Source: Candidatus Albibeggiatoa sp. nov. NOAA
GTDB taxonomy: Bacteria; Pseudomonadota; Gammaproteobacteria; Beggiatoales; Beggiatoaceae
Direction: 5' to 3'
NCBI GenBank assembly: GCA_025800385.1
Contig: JAOXRS010000116.1
Location: forward strand, 124,001 to 188,000
Length of the DNA: 64,000 nt
Below the pieces are notes generated by a model. It was given only the letters and a program-made list of their open reading frames with translations, searched no databases and was not told where the DNA came from. Both the position numbers and the translations under genes were made by a program. Below are positions 8,090-16,387 of the stretch, one piece after another (positions within the stretch are counted from its first letter, which is position 1; each line of letters starts with the position of its first letter).

Positions 8090-10071
8090 TATTCACCTAA
8101 CCCCATGTTAATGTAGCCAGTTGGGCACACGTCAGAACAAATGTGGCAACCGATACAACGCTCATAGTCAGTGTAAACATAACGGCCTACAGTTGATTCT
8201 TTCTTAGGTGTTTTCGCAACCGCGTCTTGAGGACAGAACACAACACAGTTATCACACTCAAAACATAAACCACAACTCATGCAACGCTTGGCTTCTGAAA
8301 CCGCTTCTTCAGTTTCTAAACACTTCATACGTTCTTCAAAGTTGCCTAAGACTTTTTCTGCTTCGATATGAACTTCTTGGCGTAAGTTGCGAGGCTCTGC
8401 TTCAAAGTGACCTAAGAATAAAGCATTGTGAGAAATCACTTCGTGTGCTGAACGATCTTCGTAGTTGTGCACCGCATAATTTGCATCGGACGTACCGCGT
8501 AAATCACCTTCTCCTGAATTAAATGCTTCTGGAGCTAATTCAGTTTCTGATAATTTTGCTAATAAGTTAAAGTGATGTACGTCGACTTTAGGACGTTTAG
8601 CTAATTCTTGGTTTTCTAAGTAACGACCAATCGTATCCGCCGCAATCGAGCCTTGACCAATCGCAGTAGTTAATAAGTGAGGACGCACGATGTCACCCGC
8701 TACGAAATGACCTTGACGACCTTTCACCGCGTAGAATGGGTCAGCATCAATAAAGCCACGACCATTGTCTAATTCTTCTAAACCATCAGTTAAATCACCG
8801 AATTGACCAATCGCAGAAACAATAAGATCAGTTTCAATCACATATTCAGTGCCTTCAACAGGAACTGGGCGCATACCGTCCATTGTACATTTGCACATTT
8901 TAAGACCCGTTGCACGACCATCTTCACCTTTGACGATTTCGATTGGCATGACACCACCTTGAATATCAATACCTTCTCGTAAAGCGTCTTGTACTTCATG
9001 TTCTGCTGCAGTCATATTTTCAACTGGGAATAATGAAGTCAAGGTTACTGTTGCACCTTCACGCGCGCCAATACCTGCTACGTCATGTGCGATGTAACCT
9101 AAGATTGCACCATCTGCCGAATTATCATGCGCTGTATCTTTGATTTGAGAGTCATCAATGTGGTTATAACCTAAACGGCGTGCAACGGATGCAACGTCGA
9201 TTGAAGTATCACCACCACCAATTACCACGACTTTTTGTGGTACACGATTAACACGTTTTTGGTTGAATTCACTTAAGAAATCCACACCTGTAATACAGTT
9301 ATCAATTTCGGCAAAGCCTTCTACTGGTAAGCCACGACCTGCTTTACAGCCGATTGCCCATAATACTGCGTCGAATTCTTTTTCCAATTGCTCGATGCTG
9401 ATGTCACGACCTACGCGGGTATTCATACGGGTTTCAACGCCTAAATCTAAAATACGTTGAATTTCGCCTTGTAACACGTCACGAGGCGTACGATACCCTG
9501 GGATACCGAACATCATCATGCCACCTAATTCTTCGTGGTCGTCGAATACGGTACAGGCATGACCTTGTCGACGTAATTGATACGCAGCTGATAAACCAGC
9601 AGGGCCACCGCCGATAATCGCAACTTTCTTACCTGTGTCTGCACCTGCTTCAGCTAATTTGTAGCCTTTTTCTAAAGCAGTGTCACCGATAAATTGTTCA
9701 ACTGCGTTAATACCAACGTAGTCTTCTAATACATTACGGTTACAGCCAGTTTGACAAGGTGCTGGACAGACACGACCCATAACAGATGGGAACGGGTTTG
9801 CATCAGTGGAACGTTTGAACGCATATTCTTCCCACTCCATGCCGTCAGCTGTTGGTTTTTCCATACCACGCACCACGCCTAACCAGCCACGGATGTCTTC
9901 ACCCGCAGGACAGCTACCTTGACAAGGCGGTGTACGGTGTACATAAGTTGGACATTTATGACTCCAACCAGCTTGGAAGATTTTGTCTTTCCAGTTGCCG
10001 TCATAAGATTCTTCATTTTCGCCATCTTCGTAGCGACGGAAGTTTAATACTTCATTTTGCGCTTGTGCCAT
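8089..10071 (-). CDS. dsrL: DsrL, NAD(P)H-type iron-sulfur flavoprotein oxidoreductase
   Basis: The 660-residue protein is built like the small subunit of glutamate synthase with extensions. It has an N-terminal Cys cluster (CPTYVHRTPPC, CPAGED), an FAD-binding GGGPAGLSAAY near residue 154, a second Rossmann motif VVVIGGGDTSIDVASVA near 281, and a C-terminal 2[4Fe-4S] ferredoxin domain (CMSCGLCFEC, CIGCHICSDVCP). DsrL is the electron-transfer partner of rDsrAB and is essential for sulfur-globule oxidation in Allochromatium. Its presence supports the oxidative direction. The start has a near-perfect AGGAGGATACAGA leader. It is separated from dsrK by a toxin-antitoxin module. Confidence 0.97.
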   Translation of the reverse strand: MAQAQNEVLNFRRYEDGENEESYDGNWKDKIFQAGWSHKCPTYVHRTPPCQGSCPAGEDIRGWLGVVRGMEKPTADGMEWEEYAFKRSTDANPFPSVMGRVCPAPCQTGCNRNVLEDYVGINAVEQFIGDTALEKGYKLAEAGADTGKKVAIIGGGPAGLSAAYQLRRQGHACTVFDDHEELGGMMMFGIPGYRTPRDVLQGEIQRILDLGVETRMNTRVGRDISIEQLEKEFDAVLWAIGCKAGRGLPVEGFAEIDNCITGVDFLSEFNQKRVNRVPQKVVVIGGGDTSIDVASVARRLGYNHIDDSQIKDTAHDNSADGAILGYIAHDVAGIGAREGATVTLTSLFPVENMTAAEHEVQDALREGIDIQGGVMPIEIVKGEDGRATGLKMCKCTMDGMRPVPVEGTEYVIETDLIVSAIGQFGDLTDGLEELDNGRGFIDADPFYAVKGRQGHFVAGDIVRPHLLTTAIGQGSIAADTIGRYLENQELAKRPKVDVHHFNLLAKLSETELAPEAFNSGEGDLRGTSDANYAVHNYEDRSAHEVISHNALFLGHFEAEPRNLRQEVHIEAEKVLGNFEERMKCLETEEAVSEAKRCMSCGLCFECDNCVVFCPQDAVAKTPKKESTVGRYVYTDYERCIGCHICSDVCPTGYINMGLGE

Positions 10072-10184
10072 TCTGTATCCTCCTAACTTTCTAATAATCG
10101 TGCGGGCTTTCCGTTGGGAATATTAATTAATTCCAAATATTCTGAATTTTTAATATGGTTATAAAAATTTTTTTAGTTTAGGTT

Positions 10185-10610
10185 TTATGGGTTATTCCAG
10201 TTTTCTATTTTTAAATCTGTATATTTTTGTATTTTTTGATAATGCTTAATATTATTAGTAACTAATATGTAATTATTTGCTAAAGCTGTTGCTGCAATTA
10301 AAATGTCTAGTTCTCCAATAAACTCACCATTTGGTTTTAAATAAGCGTAAATCTTAGCTGCTGAATCCAAAACCTGTTTATCTACTTCAATAATATCTAT
10401 GACATTGAGTAACGCTTTAAACTTCTCTAATTTAGTTGTTGCATTAACCGCAAGTAGTCCACGTAAAACTTCATAATAAGTAATCTGACTAATTTGCAAA
10501 GACTGATACTGAGTTAAATAAATTTCTGCTCTTTTTTTCACAGGTGCTTTATGTTTTAGAATGTAACTCAATATGTCTGTATCAATTAAACACGGGTTCT
10601 CTGGCAACAT
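10185..10610 (-). CDS. PIN-domain ribonuclease toxin (VapC-like)
   Basis: This is a PIN-fold protein of 141 residues from the preferred start MLPENPCLIDTD. The upstream in-frame ATG at 10637 lies well inside the antitoxin gene and is less likely. The acidic PIN residues are visible: LIDTDILSY at the N-terminus, a Glu in the YYEVLRG helix, and GELDILIAATA plus LVTNNIKHY near the C-terminus. VapC-type toxins cleave tRNA or rRNA and are held in check by the partner antitoxin. The start overlaps the antitoxin end by 29 bp, as usual for such pairs. It sits in the dsr operon orientation between dsrK and dsrL. Confidence 0.88.
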   Translation of the reverse strand: MLPENPCLIDTDILSYILKHKAPVKKRAEIYLTQYQSLQISQITYYEVLRGLLAVNATTKLEKFKALLNVIDIIEVDKQVLDSAAKIYAYLKPNGEFIGELDILIAATALANNYILVTNNIKHYQKIQKYTDLKIENWNNP

Positions 10611-10908
10611 TGTGTTCTCTTTCTTTGTAAATATCATCCGCTTCTATATCTGGCTCATCTATTTCAGCATAAGCATCTAATGTATTTAAAAAATACTTGA
10701 GCCTATCAGCTTTTTCAGTTTCACCAGCATCATATAATGCTTTAACTCTGGCGTATCCTTCTAACTCATTATCTGCTTCTGATATTGATGAGTTTGCTGC
10801 TTCTTGCTGCTCAATCACATTTTTTTGTAATAACTCCGCCAGTTTCATTTGTGATTCAAGCGGTAATGACATTGCAGTTTCAATCACATCTTCTAATTTT
10901 GCTTGCAT
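10582..10908 (-). CDS. Antitoxin partner of the PIN-domain toxin
   Basis: This 108-residue acidic, mostly helical protein is encoded directly before, and overlapping, a PIN-domain toxin. The N-terminus (MQAKLEDVIETAMSLPLESQ) looks like the short helical antitoxins of the DUF2281/Phd-like kind. The C-terminal half is rich in Asp/Glu, as expected for a toxin-wrapping tail. The family is not certain. AAGGAG before the ATG is a strong ribosome site. The pair has its own context in the 137-bp gap after dsrK and may carry its own promoter there. Confidence 0.75.
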   Translation of the reverse strand: MQAKLEDVIETAMSLPLESQMKLAELLQKNVIEQQEAANSSISEADNELEGYARVKALYDAGETEKADRLKYFLNTLDAYAEIDEPDIEADDIYKEREHNVAREPVFN

Positions 10909-10998
10909 AACCCAACTCCTTATATTGTCTAACTCTCTTAATCTATAGCATATTTTTTCCTGCTGATAAATATATTTCCTGTTTACCTTACTTAGTAA

Positions 10999-11036
10999 TC
11001 AAGGCTACTAAATTTTTAAATAACTAGCAGCCTTGA
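10999..11036. terminator. Stem-loop directly behind dsrK
   Basis: TCAAGGCT (10999-11006) and AGCCTTGA (11029-11036) form a perfect 8-bp stem with an AT-rich 22-nt loop, 9 bp after the dsrK stop. No U tract follows on the minus strand. It could protect the upstream mRNA 3' end, or partly terminate, at the edge of the inserted toxin-antitoxin module. Confidence 0.45.
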
Positions 11037-11045
11037 AAATATTAA

Positions 11046-12560
11046 CTACTCATCATCGTCAACTTCTTGACCTTCTAAAACAATTGCATTACTGACTAAT
11101 TGATGAACACTAACAATCATGTGCATATCAAATTTGTAGTAAGGCAATACTTTAGTAAACTGACTCTTACAGATCGCACAGATTGCCGCCAAATGGTCAA
11201 CTTGATAATCATCCACCACTTGCTTTAAGGCTTCCATACGCGGTAACGCACCTTTGATCCGAATATCCATCAAATCATCCGTGAGCAAGCCACCGCCGCC
11301 ACCACAACAATAAGTTTGATCCTTAATTGTTTCTGGAGGCATGTCGTAATAGTTGTTACAGACCGCTTTAATCACTTCACGCGGAATATCAAACTGACCA
11401 CCGGGATAACCGCCCATACCAGTTGCTCGGGCGACGTTACAGGAGTCGTGGAAAGTAACTGTTTTATCATCATTCTGCGATTTATCTAAGTTCAATTCAC
11501 CTTTCTTAATCATATCAAGCGTGAATTCACAGATATGCTGCGGAATCGGATAATTTTGGTCTAAGAAATCAAAAGGCCCTGCCAAGGTATTCAAGAAGCT
11601 ATATGCAACCCGCCACGCGTGACCACATTCGCCGAATACAATCCGCTTCACTTTCAAATCAATCGCTGCTTCACGAATCCGTAATGACACTTGACGCATG
11701 TTTTCATAACTACCGATAAACATACCGAAGTTCGCTGCTTCTGACGCATAAGAACTGACTGTCCAAGACACACCCGCTTCGTGGAATACTTTGGCATAAC
11801 CCATTAAGCCATCAATATGTGGCTCAGCAAAGAAGTCAGCGGAAGGAGTCACCAATAAAATATCTGCGCCTTCAACGTCTAAAGGAATCTTAACCGCAAC
11901 GCCAGTATCATCTTCAAGGTCTTCTTCTAAACCTTCTAAAGTGTCGCGTAATGCAGGCTCAGGCAGACCCAAGTTATTACCGATTTTAAAGACTTTGCCG
12001 ATAATCTCGTTACAGTATTTTTGACCATGACCGACTGCTGCCATAATTTCACGCGCTGCCATGGAAATCTCTGCTGTATCAATACCATAAGGACAGAATA
12101 CCGAACAGCGACGACATTGAGAACATTGGTGGTAGTAGTTATACCATTCGTCTAATACATCGCGGGTTAAATCGCGTGCGCCAACTAACTTAGGAAAGTA
12201 CTTTCCTGCAAAGGTAAAATAACGACGGTAAACACTGCGTAGTAGGTCCTGACGCGCCACTGGCATGTTTTTCGGGTCTTTCGAGCCGATCATATAGTGA
12301 CACTTGTCGGTACAGGCGCCGCATTTGACACAGGAGTCTAAGTAAACCTGTAATGAGCGATATTTCTTTAACATATCTCCCATTTTTTCAATCGCTTTCT
12401 CTTCCCAATTTTCAACCAATTCTCCAGGGAAGCCCAAATCTTCTTGGTGATTCGGTTTGGCGATGAAAGGCCCATCCCCGACCATGGCATCTTCTTGTAA
12501 AATCGGGATGACAGGGTAGGGACGAAATTCAGGTACGGTATATTCTTTTTTTCCAGCCAT
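11046..12560 (-). CDS. dsrK: DsrK, HdrD-like catalytic Fe-S subunit of DsrMKJOP
   Basis: The 504-residue cytosolic subunit is related to heterodisulfide reductase HdrD. It has two ferredoxin-type clusters (CVKCGACTDKCHY, CSQCRRCSVFCPYG) followed by CCG-type cysteine motifs (FGECGHAWR, YCCGGGGGLL) that bind the special [4Fe-4S] centre. It is thought to act on the DsrC trisulfide/disulfide. I chose the ATG at 12560 (MAGKKEYTVPEF) over the upstream in-frame start at 12596. It overlaps the dsrM stop as TAATG and has GGAG 8 bases upstream. The operon continuity to dsrL is broken by a stem-loop and a toxin-antitoxin pair. Confidence 0.97.
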   Translation of the reverse strand: MAGKKEYTVPEFRPYPVIPILQEDAMVGDGPFIAKPNHQEDLGFPGELVENWEEKAIEKMGDMLKKYRSLQVYLDSCVKCGACTDKCHYMIGSKDPKNMPVARQDLLRSVYRRYFTFAGKYFPKLVGARDLTRDVLDEWYNYYHQCSQCRRCSVFCPYGIDTAEISMAAREIMAAVGHGQKYCNEIIGKVFKIGNNLGLPEPALRDTLEGLEEDLEDDTGVAVKIPLDVEGADILLVTPSADFFAEPHIDGLMGYAKVFHEAGVSWTVSSYASEAANFGMFIGSYENMRQVSLRIREAAIDLKVKRIVFGECGHAWRVAYSFLNTLAGPFDFLDQNYPIPQHICEFTLDMIKKGELNLDKSQNDDKTVTFHDSCNVARATGMGGYPGGQFDIPREVIKAVCNNYYDMPPETIKDQTYCCGGGGGLLTDDLMDIRIKGALPRMEALKQVVDDYQVDHLAAICAICKSQFTKVLPYYKFDMHMIVSVHQLVSNAIVLEGQEVDDDE

Positions 12561-13300
12561 TAGCGACTCCGTGATGCTTCTAGTTCTGCTGCCCAAGGTG
12601 CTATATGCCGCTGTTCACGGGAATTATCCACTTGGTTACGGGTTGGACTAAAGAATACGCCCGGTGCATGTAATAATTTGCTGAATGGAAAGATAACCAT
12701 TAGCAAAATCACACCGCTTAAATGCGCGAGTAAGACGAAATCTGTTGGGATTGGTTGCCAGTCAAAATACATCAAGCCAAGCATGAACGCTTTGAACTGT
12801 ACAATATCAGTGTGCGTTACAAAACTCATCATCAAGCCCGTTGCACCAATCATCAATAATAAGACCAACATTAAGTAGTCGGATGGTGCGCTGATGTAAC
12901 GAATCCGTTCGACCGCAATACGTCTGACCAATAAGCCTGCGAGACCCAATAACATGGCAAAACCTGCATATTTACCAAATGGTTGAGCTAAATCAATCCA
13001 CCACCATGTAGGTTCGACGAAATAACGTAAGTGACGTATTGTGACTAAAAGTAGGGCGACATGAAAAACGTAGCCGAATAACCAAATCCATTTATTCGAG
13101 CGAAACAAGCTTTTAAATAAAACCACTTCGCCTAACATCCGAACCACAACACCGCCTTTGGTTCTTGGGGCTGGCATGGTTGGAATTTTTAAAGGTGCAG
13201 GTGTAGTCGCATATTGATAAATTTTATAACCTAATCCTGCAAATAAAATAATCGTGGCAATATAAAACAGCAATGCGAAGATAACTGTTGTTATTCCCAT
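12560..13300 (-). CDS. dsrM: DsrM, cytochrome b-type membrane subunit
   Basis: The 246-residue protein has five to six transmembrane helices of the NarI/nitrate-reductase gamma type. His residues in the helices (GYVFHVALLL, RHLRYF, LAHLSGVILL, LLHAPGVFF) are the likely b-haem ligands. It passes electrons between the quinone pool and DsrK. The correct start is ATG at 13300 (MGITTVIF), with GGAGGAG 5 bases before it. The longer frame to 13324 runs into a palindromic element and is spurious. Its end overlaps dsrK by a TAATG. Confidence 0.95.
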   Translation of the reverse strand: MGITTVIFALLFYIATIILFAGLGYKIYQYATTPAPLKIPTMPAPRTKGGVVVRMLGEVVLFKSLFRSNKWIWLFGYVFHVALLLVTIRHLRYFVEPTWWWIDLAQPFGKYAGFAMLLGLAGLLVRRIAVERIRYISAPSDYLMLVLLLMIGATGLMMSFVTHTDIVQFKAFMLGLMYFDWQPIPTDFVLLAHLSGVILLMVIFPFSKLLHAPGVFFSPTRNQVDNSREQRHIAPWAAELEASRSR

Positions 13301-13313
13301 AAACACTCCTCCG

Positions 13314-13388
13314 AATCCCCCCACTCCACCATTCTCCCTTGAAAGAAAGAGTGAGGGAGATACCCCCGCTAGGGGGATTTAGAGTGGG
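13314..13388. repeat. Palindromic element between dsrC and dsrM
   Basis: This GC-rich nested palindrome lies 17 bp behind the dsrC stop and next to the dsrM ribosome site. CCCACTC (13320-13326) pairs with GAGTGGG (13382-13388). Inside are TCTCCCT against AGGGAGA, and CCCCC-GCTA-GGGGG. AATCCCCC (13314-13321) can alternatively pair with GGGGGATT (13372-13379). It differs in sequence from the element at 7528-7636 but has the same branched design. It could shield the dsrC mRNA 3' end. Confidence 0.75.
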
Positions 13389-13405
13389 TGTTTATCAATT
13401 TTTAA

Positions 13406-13756
13406 TTAGATACAACCAGTTGGTTTTGGTAAACCTGCGTAACGGCAAGCTTGTTTAGCAGGACCATAAGGGAACAATTCGTATAAGTACTTGCTGTTGC
13501 CTTTGTCTTTGCCTAATTTTTTGCCAATCGCTTTAGTTAATACACGAACCGCTGGTGCGATTTGGTATTCGTCGTAGTATTCACGTAAGAAGTTAATCAC
13601 TTCCCAGTGGTTGTCAGTTAATTCAAAATCAGGGTTGTCAGCTTTGTCTTGGTCAGCCAAGATGCCAGCAACTTCTTCGCTCCAATCTGCTAAGTTAGTT
13701 AAGTAACCTTCTTCGTCTAATTCAACGCTTTTGCCGCCAACTTCAATTGTAGACAT
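13406..13756 (-). CDS. dsrC: DsrC, sulfur-carrier protein
   Basis: The 116-residue protein ends in the diagnostic flexible arm CRYAGLPKPTGCI. Both redox cysteines, Cys104 and the penultimate Cys115, are present, so this is a true DsrC and not a TusE/RspA-type homologue missing one. DsrC receives sulfur from DsrE, presents it to DsrAB, and is recycled by DsrMKJOP. An AGAGGA site precedes the ATG. Structured palindromes lie on both sides of the gene (13314-13388 and 13930-13976), which may isolate a more abundant dsrC message. Confidence 0.98.
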   Translation of the reverse strand: MSTIEVGGKSVELDEEGYLTNLADWSEEVAGILADQDKADNPDFELTDNHWEVINFLREYYDEYQIAPAVRVLTKAIGKKLGKDKGNSKYLYELFPYGPAKQACRYAGLPKPTGCI

Positions 13757-13929
13757 ATTGTTGTCCTCTATTTGTTAAATGTAATAATGTGTAGTGGAGT
13801 GTCAGCATATAATGGAATACTAAAACTCAACACTGCATCAATATTAAAAAATGTATCAAAAAAGTAAAGTGTTTTGCTGGTTTGCTTGGTTAAGATTTTC
13901 TTGACGTAGAGCGTAGTAATTAGATGCTT

Positions 13930-13976
13930 CTTGTTCCAACGGTCTCCGTTAGAATGCAGCATAAACGCTCCGCGTC
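13930..13976. repeat. Truncated copy of the multi-hairpin element behind dsrH
   Basis: The sequence CTTGTTCCAACGGTCTCCG... matches the left half of the 7528-7636 element: CCAACGG-TCT-CCGTTAG, then AATGCAG, then ACGCTCCGCGTC. The right half is missing. It begins 10 bp after the dsrH stop, so both copies sit just behind a dsr stop codon. Confidence 0.75.
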
Positions 13977-13985
13977 ATTATCTTT

Positions 13986-14291
13986 TTATAACCAAGCTTG
14001 GGTCGCTGAATATTCTGCAACCAAGTCAACAAAGCCTGCGTAGTCTACCATTTCAATGCCATCAATAACATTGTCAGTATTCATACCACGCGCTGCCAAG
14101 TCTGGAGTCAAGACATAGACTTTTTTATCAGACAATGCCGTTGTGACTTTATCTGCCCACACTGTGCCTTTCATCGCTGCATAAACGCCATCTTCTAATA
14201 AGAAAACACCGCTACCCGCTTTCGATAAATTTAAGCAACTTTCTAACGCATTCTTTTCAAATGGTGATTTGTTTACTGTATGTAATAGCAT
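13986..14291 (-). CDS. dsrH: DsrH, subunit of the DsrEFH sulfurtransferase
   Basis: The 101-residue TusB/DsrH-family protein begins MLLHTVNKSPF, and Cys19 lies in the ALESCL helix at the position of the conserved cysteine of the family. With DsrE and DsrF it forms the alpha2-beta2-gamma2 hexamer that hands sulfur to DsrC. It starts 10 bp after dsrF with an AGGAGG-type site. Among Dsr organisms, dsrEFH occurs in sulfur oxidisers and is used as a marker for the oxidative direction. Confidence 0.95.
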   Translation of the reverse strand: MLLHTVNKSPFEKNALESCLNLSKAGSGVFLLEDGVYAAMKGTVWADKVTTALSDKKVYVLTPDLAARGMNTDNVIDGIEMVDYAGFVDLVAEYSATQAWL

Positions 14292-14301
14292 TTCAATCCT
14301 C

Positions 14302-14721
14302 CTAGAAGCTCAAGACAACATCTTGCTCATCCATGATGTTCGTCAATTCTTCACGGCTCACAACACGGATAGAAGGTTTTTCTGCCCAATCATCGTCTTC
14401 ATCTTCATAAGTCAAAGGCATTAAATCATCAACAGATAAGCCACGCGCTTCTAAAGATTCTTGATCGACATACAATTTTGTGACATCGTAATCACCCAAC
14501 GCTTTATAAGTTGGTGAAAAGTTTTTCATGCCGATGCCATCGTTTGGTGTAGTTGTTTGGTTATTTGCCAACTGATATACACCATCATCAACGAATGCTA
14601 AGCTCACGTCTTGGTCAAAAGCTGCACCAATTAACACCACTTCTAAAGATTCTAATGCGTACACCGTACCGTAAGGAGCTTTACGGTTCAGATACATAAA
14701 TTTCTTTACGTCACCTTCCAT
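14302..14721 (-). CDS. dsrF: DsrF, subunit of the DsrEFH sulfurtransferase
   Basis: The 139-residue DsrE/F/TusC-family protein contains YGTVYALESLEVVLIGAAF, typical of DsrF, and no catalytic cysteine is evident. I take the ATG at 14721 (MEGDVKKF), because AAGGAG lies six bases upstream and the longer frame starts inside dsrE. The C-terminal half is unusually acidic (TYEDEDDDWAEK). It is the structural partner of DsrE and DsrH, with 10-bp gaps on either side. Confidence 0.95.
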   Translation of the reverse strand: MEGDVKKFMYLNRKAPYGTVYALESLEVVLIGAAFDQDVSLAFVDDGVYQLANNQTTTPNDGIGMKNFSPTYKALGDYDVTKLYVDQESLEARGLSVDDLMPLTYEDEDDDWAEKPSIRVVSREELTNIMDEQDVVLSF

Positions 14722-14731
14722 GTTGTTCTCC

Positions 14732-15124
14732 TTAATCACCAAATACGACTAAACGATCAGCTTGGATGCCCGCTTCAATTAATTGACCTAAGCCCGAAAT
14801 ACGGAAACTTTCATCAATATTGTTGGCATCTTTACCATTACGGCTGGCTTCATTCTCGTCTAACAAGCCACGACGTTGTGCCGCTGCCACACACACGACT
14901 AAATCTAATTCGTGTTCTTTGGCTAAAGCTGACCAACGCTCAACGATGTTACGATCATCTTGAGGTGGAATAGTTAAACGCGTCGCATTGTTTACGCCGT
15001 CGTGATAGAAGAAAATACGAAAAATTTCGTGACCTTTATCCAACGCCGCTTTAACAAAATTATAAGCAGAATCAGAAGATTGGTGTTGATAAGGCCCTTC
15101 GTTAATCATCACTGCAAACTTCAT
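14732..15124 (-). CDS. dsrE: DsrE, sulfur-binding subunit of DsrEFH
   Basis: The 130-residue protein carries the catalytic cysteine in DLVVCVAAAQRRG. Counted from the chosen start this is Cys78, the residue that binds sulfur in Allochromatium DsrE. The start is the ATG at 15124 (MKFAVMINEGP). The GTG at 15130 lies inside the AAGGAGTG ribosome site and cannot be the start. It accepts persulfide sulfur and passes it to DsrC. dsrB ends 15 bp upstream. Confidence 0.97.
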   Translation of the reverse strand: MKFAVMINEGPYQHQSSDSAYNFVKAALDKGHEIFRIFFYHDGVNNATRLTIPPQDDRNIVERWSALAKEHELDLVVCVAAAQRRGLLDENEASRNGKDANNIDESFRISGLGQLIEAGIQADRLVVFGD

Positions 15125-15139
15125 AGACACTCCTTGGTC

Positions 15140-16210
15140 TTAGAAACGAATATGAGCCGAAGCATTTAAGCTACGTCTTGCGCCGCGCCAGTTATCCACA
15201 TGGAATTTTGTGAATGGTAATTCAGTCAATTCAAAGAAACGTGGCCAACCAATACGCTCAACCCAATCAGATAAACGTTCCCAATCACGCGCATCTTCTT
15301 TATAAACCGCTAAGATTTTCTTAACTACAGATGCCGCTTCAGTCCAGCGAGGTGGATTGTTAGGGATACCCGCAGCGACTAATTTTTGGAAAGTCGGTTT
15401 GCTACGCGCATTGGAGTGATTACCACCCACCCAGATCGCCAATTTAGAATGTTCTGGATCGTTGATTTGCATTGGAGGACACGGAGGATAACACGCACCA
15501 CAGCAAACACATTTTTTCTCATCAACTTCTAATGTAGGTTTGCCGTTTACAACTGCTGGACGAATCGCTGCAACTGGGCAACGTGCCACAACAGTCGGCC
15601 GCTCACAGACGTTTGCAACCAAGTCATGATTAATTTTAGGTGGTTTAGTATGTTGGATGTTAATTGCGATGTCACCTTGACCACCACAGTTAATTTGACA
15701 ACAGGATGTGGTGATGTGAACACGGTTAGGCATGTCTTCTTTAATGAACTCTTCATGTAATTCGTCCATTAACGCTTTAACCACACCAGATGCGTCAGTA
15801 CCTGGAATATCACAGTGTAACCAACCTTGGGTATGTGCAATCATACTGACAGATGGACCAGTACCACCTACAGGGAAACCTTCACCGACTAATTTATCGA
15901 TCAAAGGTTGTACTTTGGCTTCGTCAGAAACCATGAATTCGATGTTACTACGGATAGTGAAACGGATATGACTTTCTGCAAATTCGTCAGCGATGTCACA
16001 GAGTTTACGGATTGTGTATAAATCCATTTGGCGTTGTGTACCCGCACGGACAGTCCACACTTTATCACCAGACTTCGCAGTGTGGCATAACACACCAGGG
16101 CGAGGACGTTCATGATAATCCCATTCGCCGAAGTTCTTTTTTAACGTTGGGTGCATGTATGGAAACGGGTCAGGTACTCCAGTTTCATCAGGCATACGTG
16201 GTGCTGCCAT
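15140..16210 (-). CDS. dsrB: Reverse dissimilatory sulfite reductase subunit beta (DsrB)
   Basis: The 356-residue protein has the sulfite-reductase cysteine region (TTSCCQINCGGQGD, then CERP...ARCP) and an inserted ferredoxin domain (CVCCGACYPPCPP). With DsrA it forms the sirohaem enzyme that oxidises DsrC-bound sulfur to sulfite in the cytoplasm. The start has AGGAGGTTCACT before it. A 177-bp gap separates it from dsrA, which is longer than in most dsr operons and carries no ORF. Confidence 0.98.
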   Translation of the reverse strand: MAAPRMPDETGVPDPFPYMHPTLKKNFGEWDYHERPRPGVLCHTAKSGDKVWTVRAGTQRQMDLYTIRKLCDIADEFAESHIRFTIRSNIEFMVSDEAKVQPLIDKLVGEGFPVGGTGPSVSMIAHTQGWLHCDIPGTDASGVVKALMDELHEEFIKEDMPNRVHITTSCCQINCGGQGDIAINIQHTKPPKINHDLVANVCERPTVVARCPVAAIRPAVVNGKPTLEVDEKKCVCCGACYPPCPPMQINDPEHSKLAIWVGGNHSNARSKPTFQKLVAAGIPNNPPRWTEAASVVKKILAVYKEDARDWERLSDWVERIGWPRFFELTELPFTKFHVDNWRGARRSLNASAHIRF

Positions 16211-16387
16211 AGTGAACCTCCTAAAATTATCCGAATATTATAATATTGTAATGTTAGAACTTTAATAAAAAGCTAAACTTGTAATATAACGGAGTTTAGC
16301 CCTTATGAAAAATAAGTTATTCTTATGTCTGACCTTTAGGACTGCCCATGTTCAAAGACAGCCCTTAGAGATGCGTTTTAAATAACT

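Noticed and set aside
8208..8522. Plus-strand open frame of 104 codons
   Set aside because: It is the antisense shadow of the dsrL C-terminus and has no family character.
10088..10140. Possible third copy of the multi-hairpin element near the dsrL start
   Set aside because: Only TTCCGTTGGGAAT resembles it and the hairpin set is missing.
12561..12596. Upstream start of dsrK inside dsrM
   Set aside because: The TAATG overlap and GGAG at the ATG at 12560 fit better, and the extra 12 residues are not DsrK-like.
13301..13324. N-terminal extension of dsrM (MGGFGGVF)
   Set aside because: The extension overlaps the palindromic element and the GGAGGAG site belongs to the ATG at 13300.
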